64,000 nucleotides of DNA from Bremerella alba (lineage in GTDB: Bacteria > Planctomycetota > Planctomycetia > Pirellulales > Pirellulaceae): positions 124,001 through 188,000 of the forward strand of contig NZ_JABRWO010000001.1 in assembly GCF_013618625.1 (NCBI RefSeq), written 5' to 3'. The notes under the pieces are model-generated. The model searched no databases and had not been told where the DNA came from. It was given only the letters and a program-made list of their open reading frames with translations. Of this stretch, positions 63,682-64,000 are shown one piece after another. A program made the position numbers and the translations under genes. Within the stretch, counting starts at the first letter, position 1. Each line of letters starts with the position of its first letter.

Positions 63682-63927
63682 TTATTGCAGCCAGGGCTCA
63701 CGCATATCCCAAGGCTCACCAGTGGCCAAGTCACGACGATTTTCGACCGGATAGATGGCTCGCTCGGCCATTTCAGGATCGTAGGTTGTCCACGTTTCAC
63801 GACACTGGTGCGTAACCACTTTGCGTAGCAGGTCTGCGTCGAACCAACGAGACACGTAGACTCGCTTGCCCCAGTCACGTCGCGGAATCTGATTCGATGA
63901 ATGTAGCAATCGCCAGGCGATCATCAC
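63682..63927 (-). CDS. Small unknown protein
   Basis: An 81-residue frame from ATG 63927 with no recognised domain: a basic N-terminal half (MMIAWRLLHSS, KRVYVSRWFDADLLRKVV) and an acidic, proline- and tryptophan-bearing end (GEPWDMREPWLQ). No strong ribosome site. It ends close to the convergent M48 gene. The composition looks protein-like but the call is tentative. Confidence 0.4.
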   Translation of the reverse strand: MMIAWRLLHSSNQIPRRDWGKRVYVSRWFDADLLRKVVTHQCRETWTTYDPEMAERAIYPVENRRDLATGEPWDMREPWLQ

Positions 63928-64000
63928 AGTGTCTCGTAAACGACTAGAGCACCTGCCTACTCTTCCCCCTTACACTGAAATTCTTCGCGACCATCTCGCT

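Overview
The window comes from a member of the Planctomycetota, most likely a marine Pirellulales (Blastopirellula / Bremerella / Rhodopirellula type). This is inferred from the gene families. There are eight secreted sulfatases, a DUF1559 prepilin-like protein, a PSCyt1/DUF1549/DUF1553 cytochrome protein beside a Tat-exported DUF1501 protein, ECF sigma plus FecR pairs, and many TPR and PQQ-propeller proteins. No tRNA, rRNA, CRISPR array, transposase or phage gene was seen.

Layout. 1-1070 (minus): the C-terminally cut CpaE/TadZ-like pilus ATPase. 1481-2308: a secreted alpha/beta hydrolase. 2972-15123: one long plus-strand block of MoxR ATPase, DUF58, a BatD-like short protein, BatA, BatB, a TPR protein, a BatD/TPR/SH3 fusion, then a membrane histidine kinase and an NtrC-type response regulator. 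A -24/-12 sigma-54 promoter with two upstream palindromes precedes moxR, so the last gene of the block may activate the first. 15572-17329: CLC chloride channel. 17953-24456: four sulfatases in tandem, closed by a good terminator. 24788-33362: DUF1559 protein, lipoprotein, ECF sigma, FecR-type anti-sigma, cytochrome/DUF1553 protein with a LamG-like insertion, DUF1501 protein. 33717-33926: small unknown gene. 34022-35827 (minus): TreZ-like trehalohydrolase. 36015-40768: three more sulfatases. 40846-46780 (minus): membrane TPR protein and TPR-AAA ATPase (coupled), a Tat-exported unknown protein, aldehyde dehydrogenase. 47006-50338: unknown protein, eighth sulfatase, ArsR regulator and rhodanese that share an operator sequence. 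50433-54724: PQQ propeller protein, FAD monooxygenase, TPR protein. 55227-57479: type III glutamine synthetase behind a second sigma-54-like promoter and a long leader. 57724-63600: three tandem paralogous membrane M48 metalloproteases. 63682-63927 (minus): small unknown gene.

How it fits together. The sulfatases, cytochrome/DUF1501 pair and ECF/FecR module look like planctomycete machinery for taking up and degrading sulfated polysaccharides, although no sulfatase-maturing enzyme lies in the window. The MoxR/vWA/BatDE block looks like a cell-envelope stress or chaperone complex under its own two-component, sigma-54-dependent control. The three M48 proteins have no obvious partner and are the least explained group.
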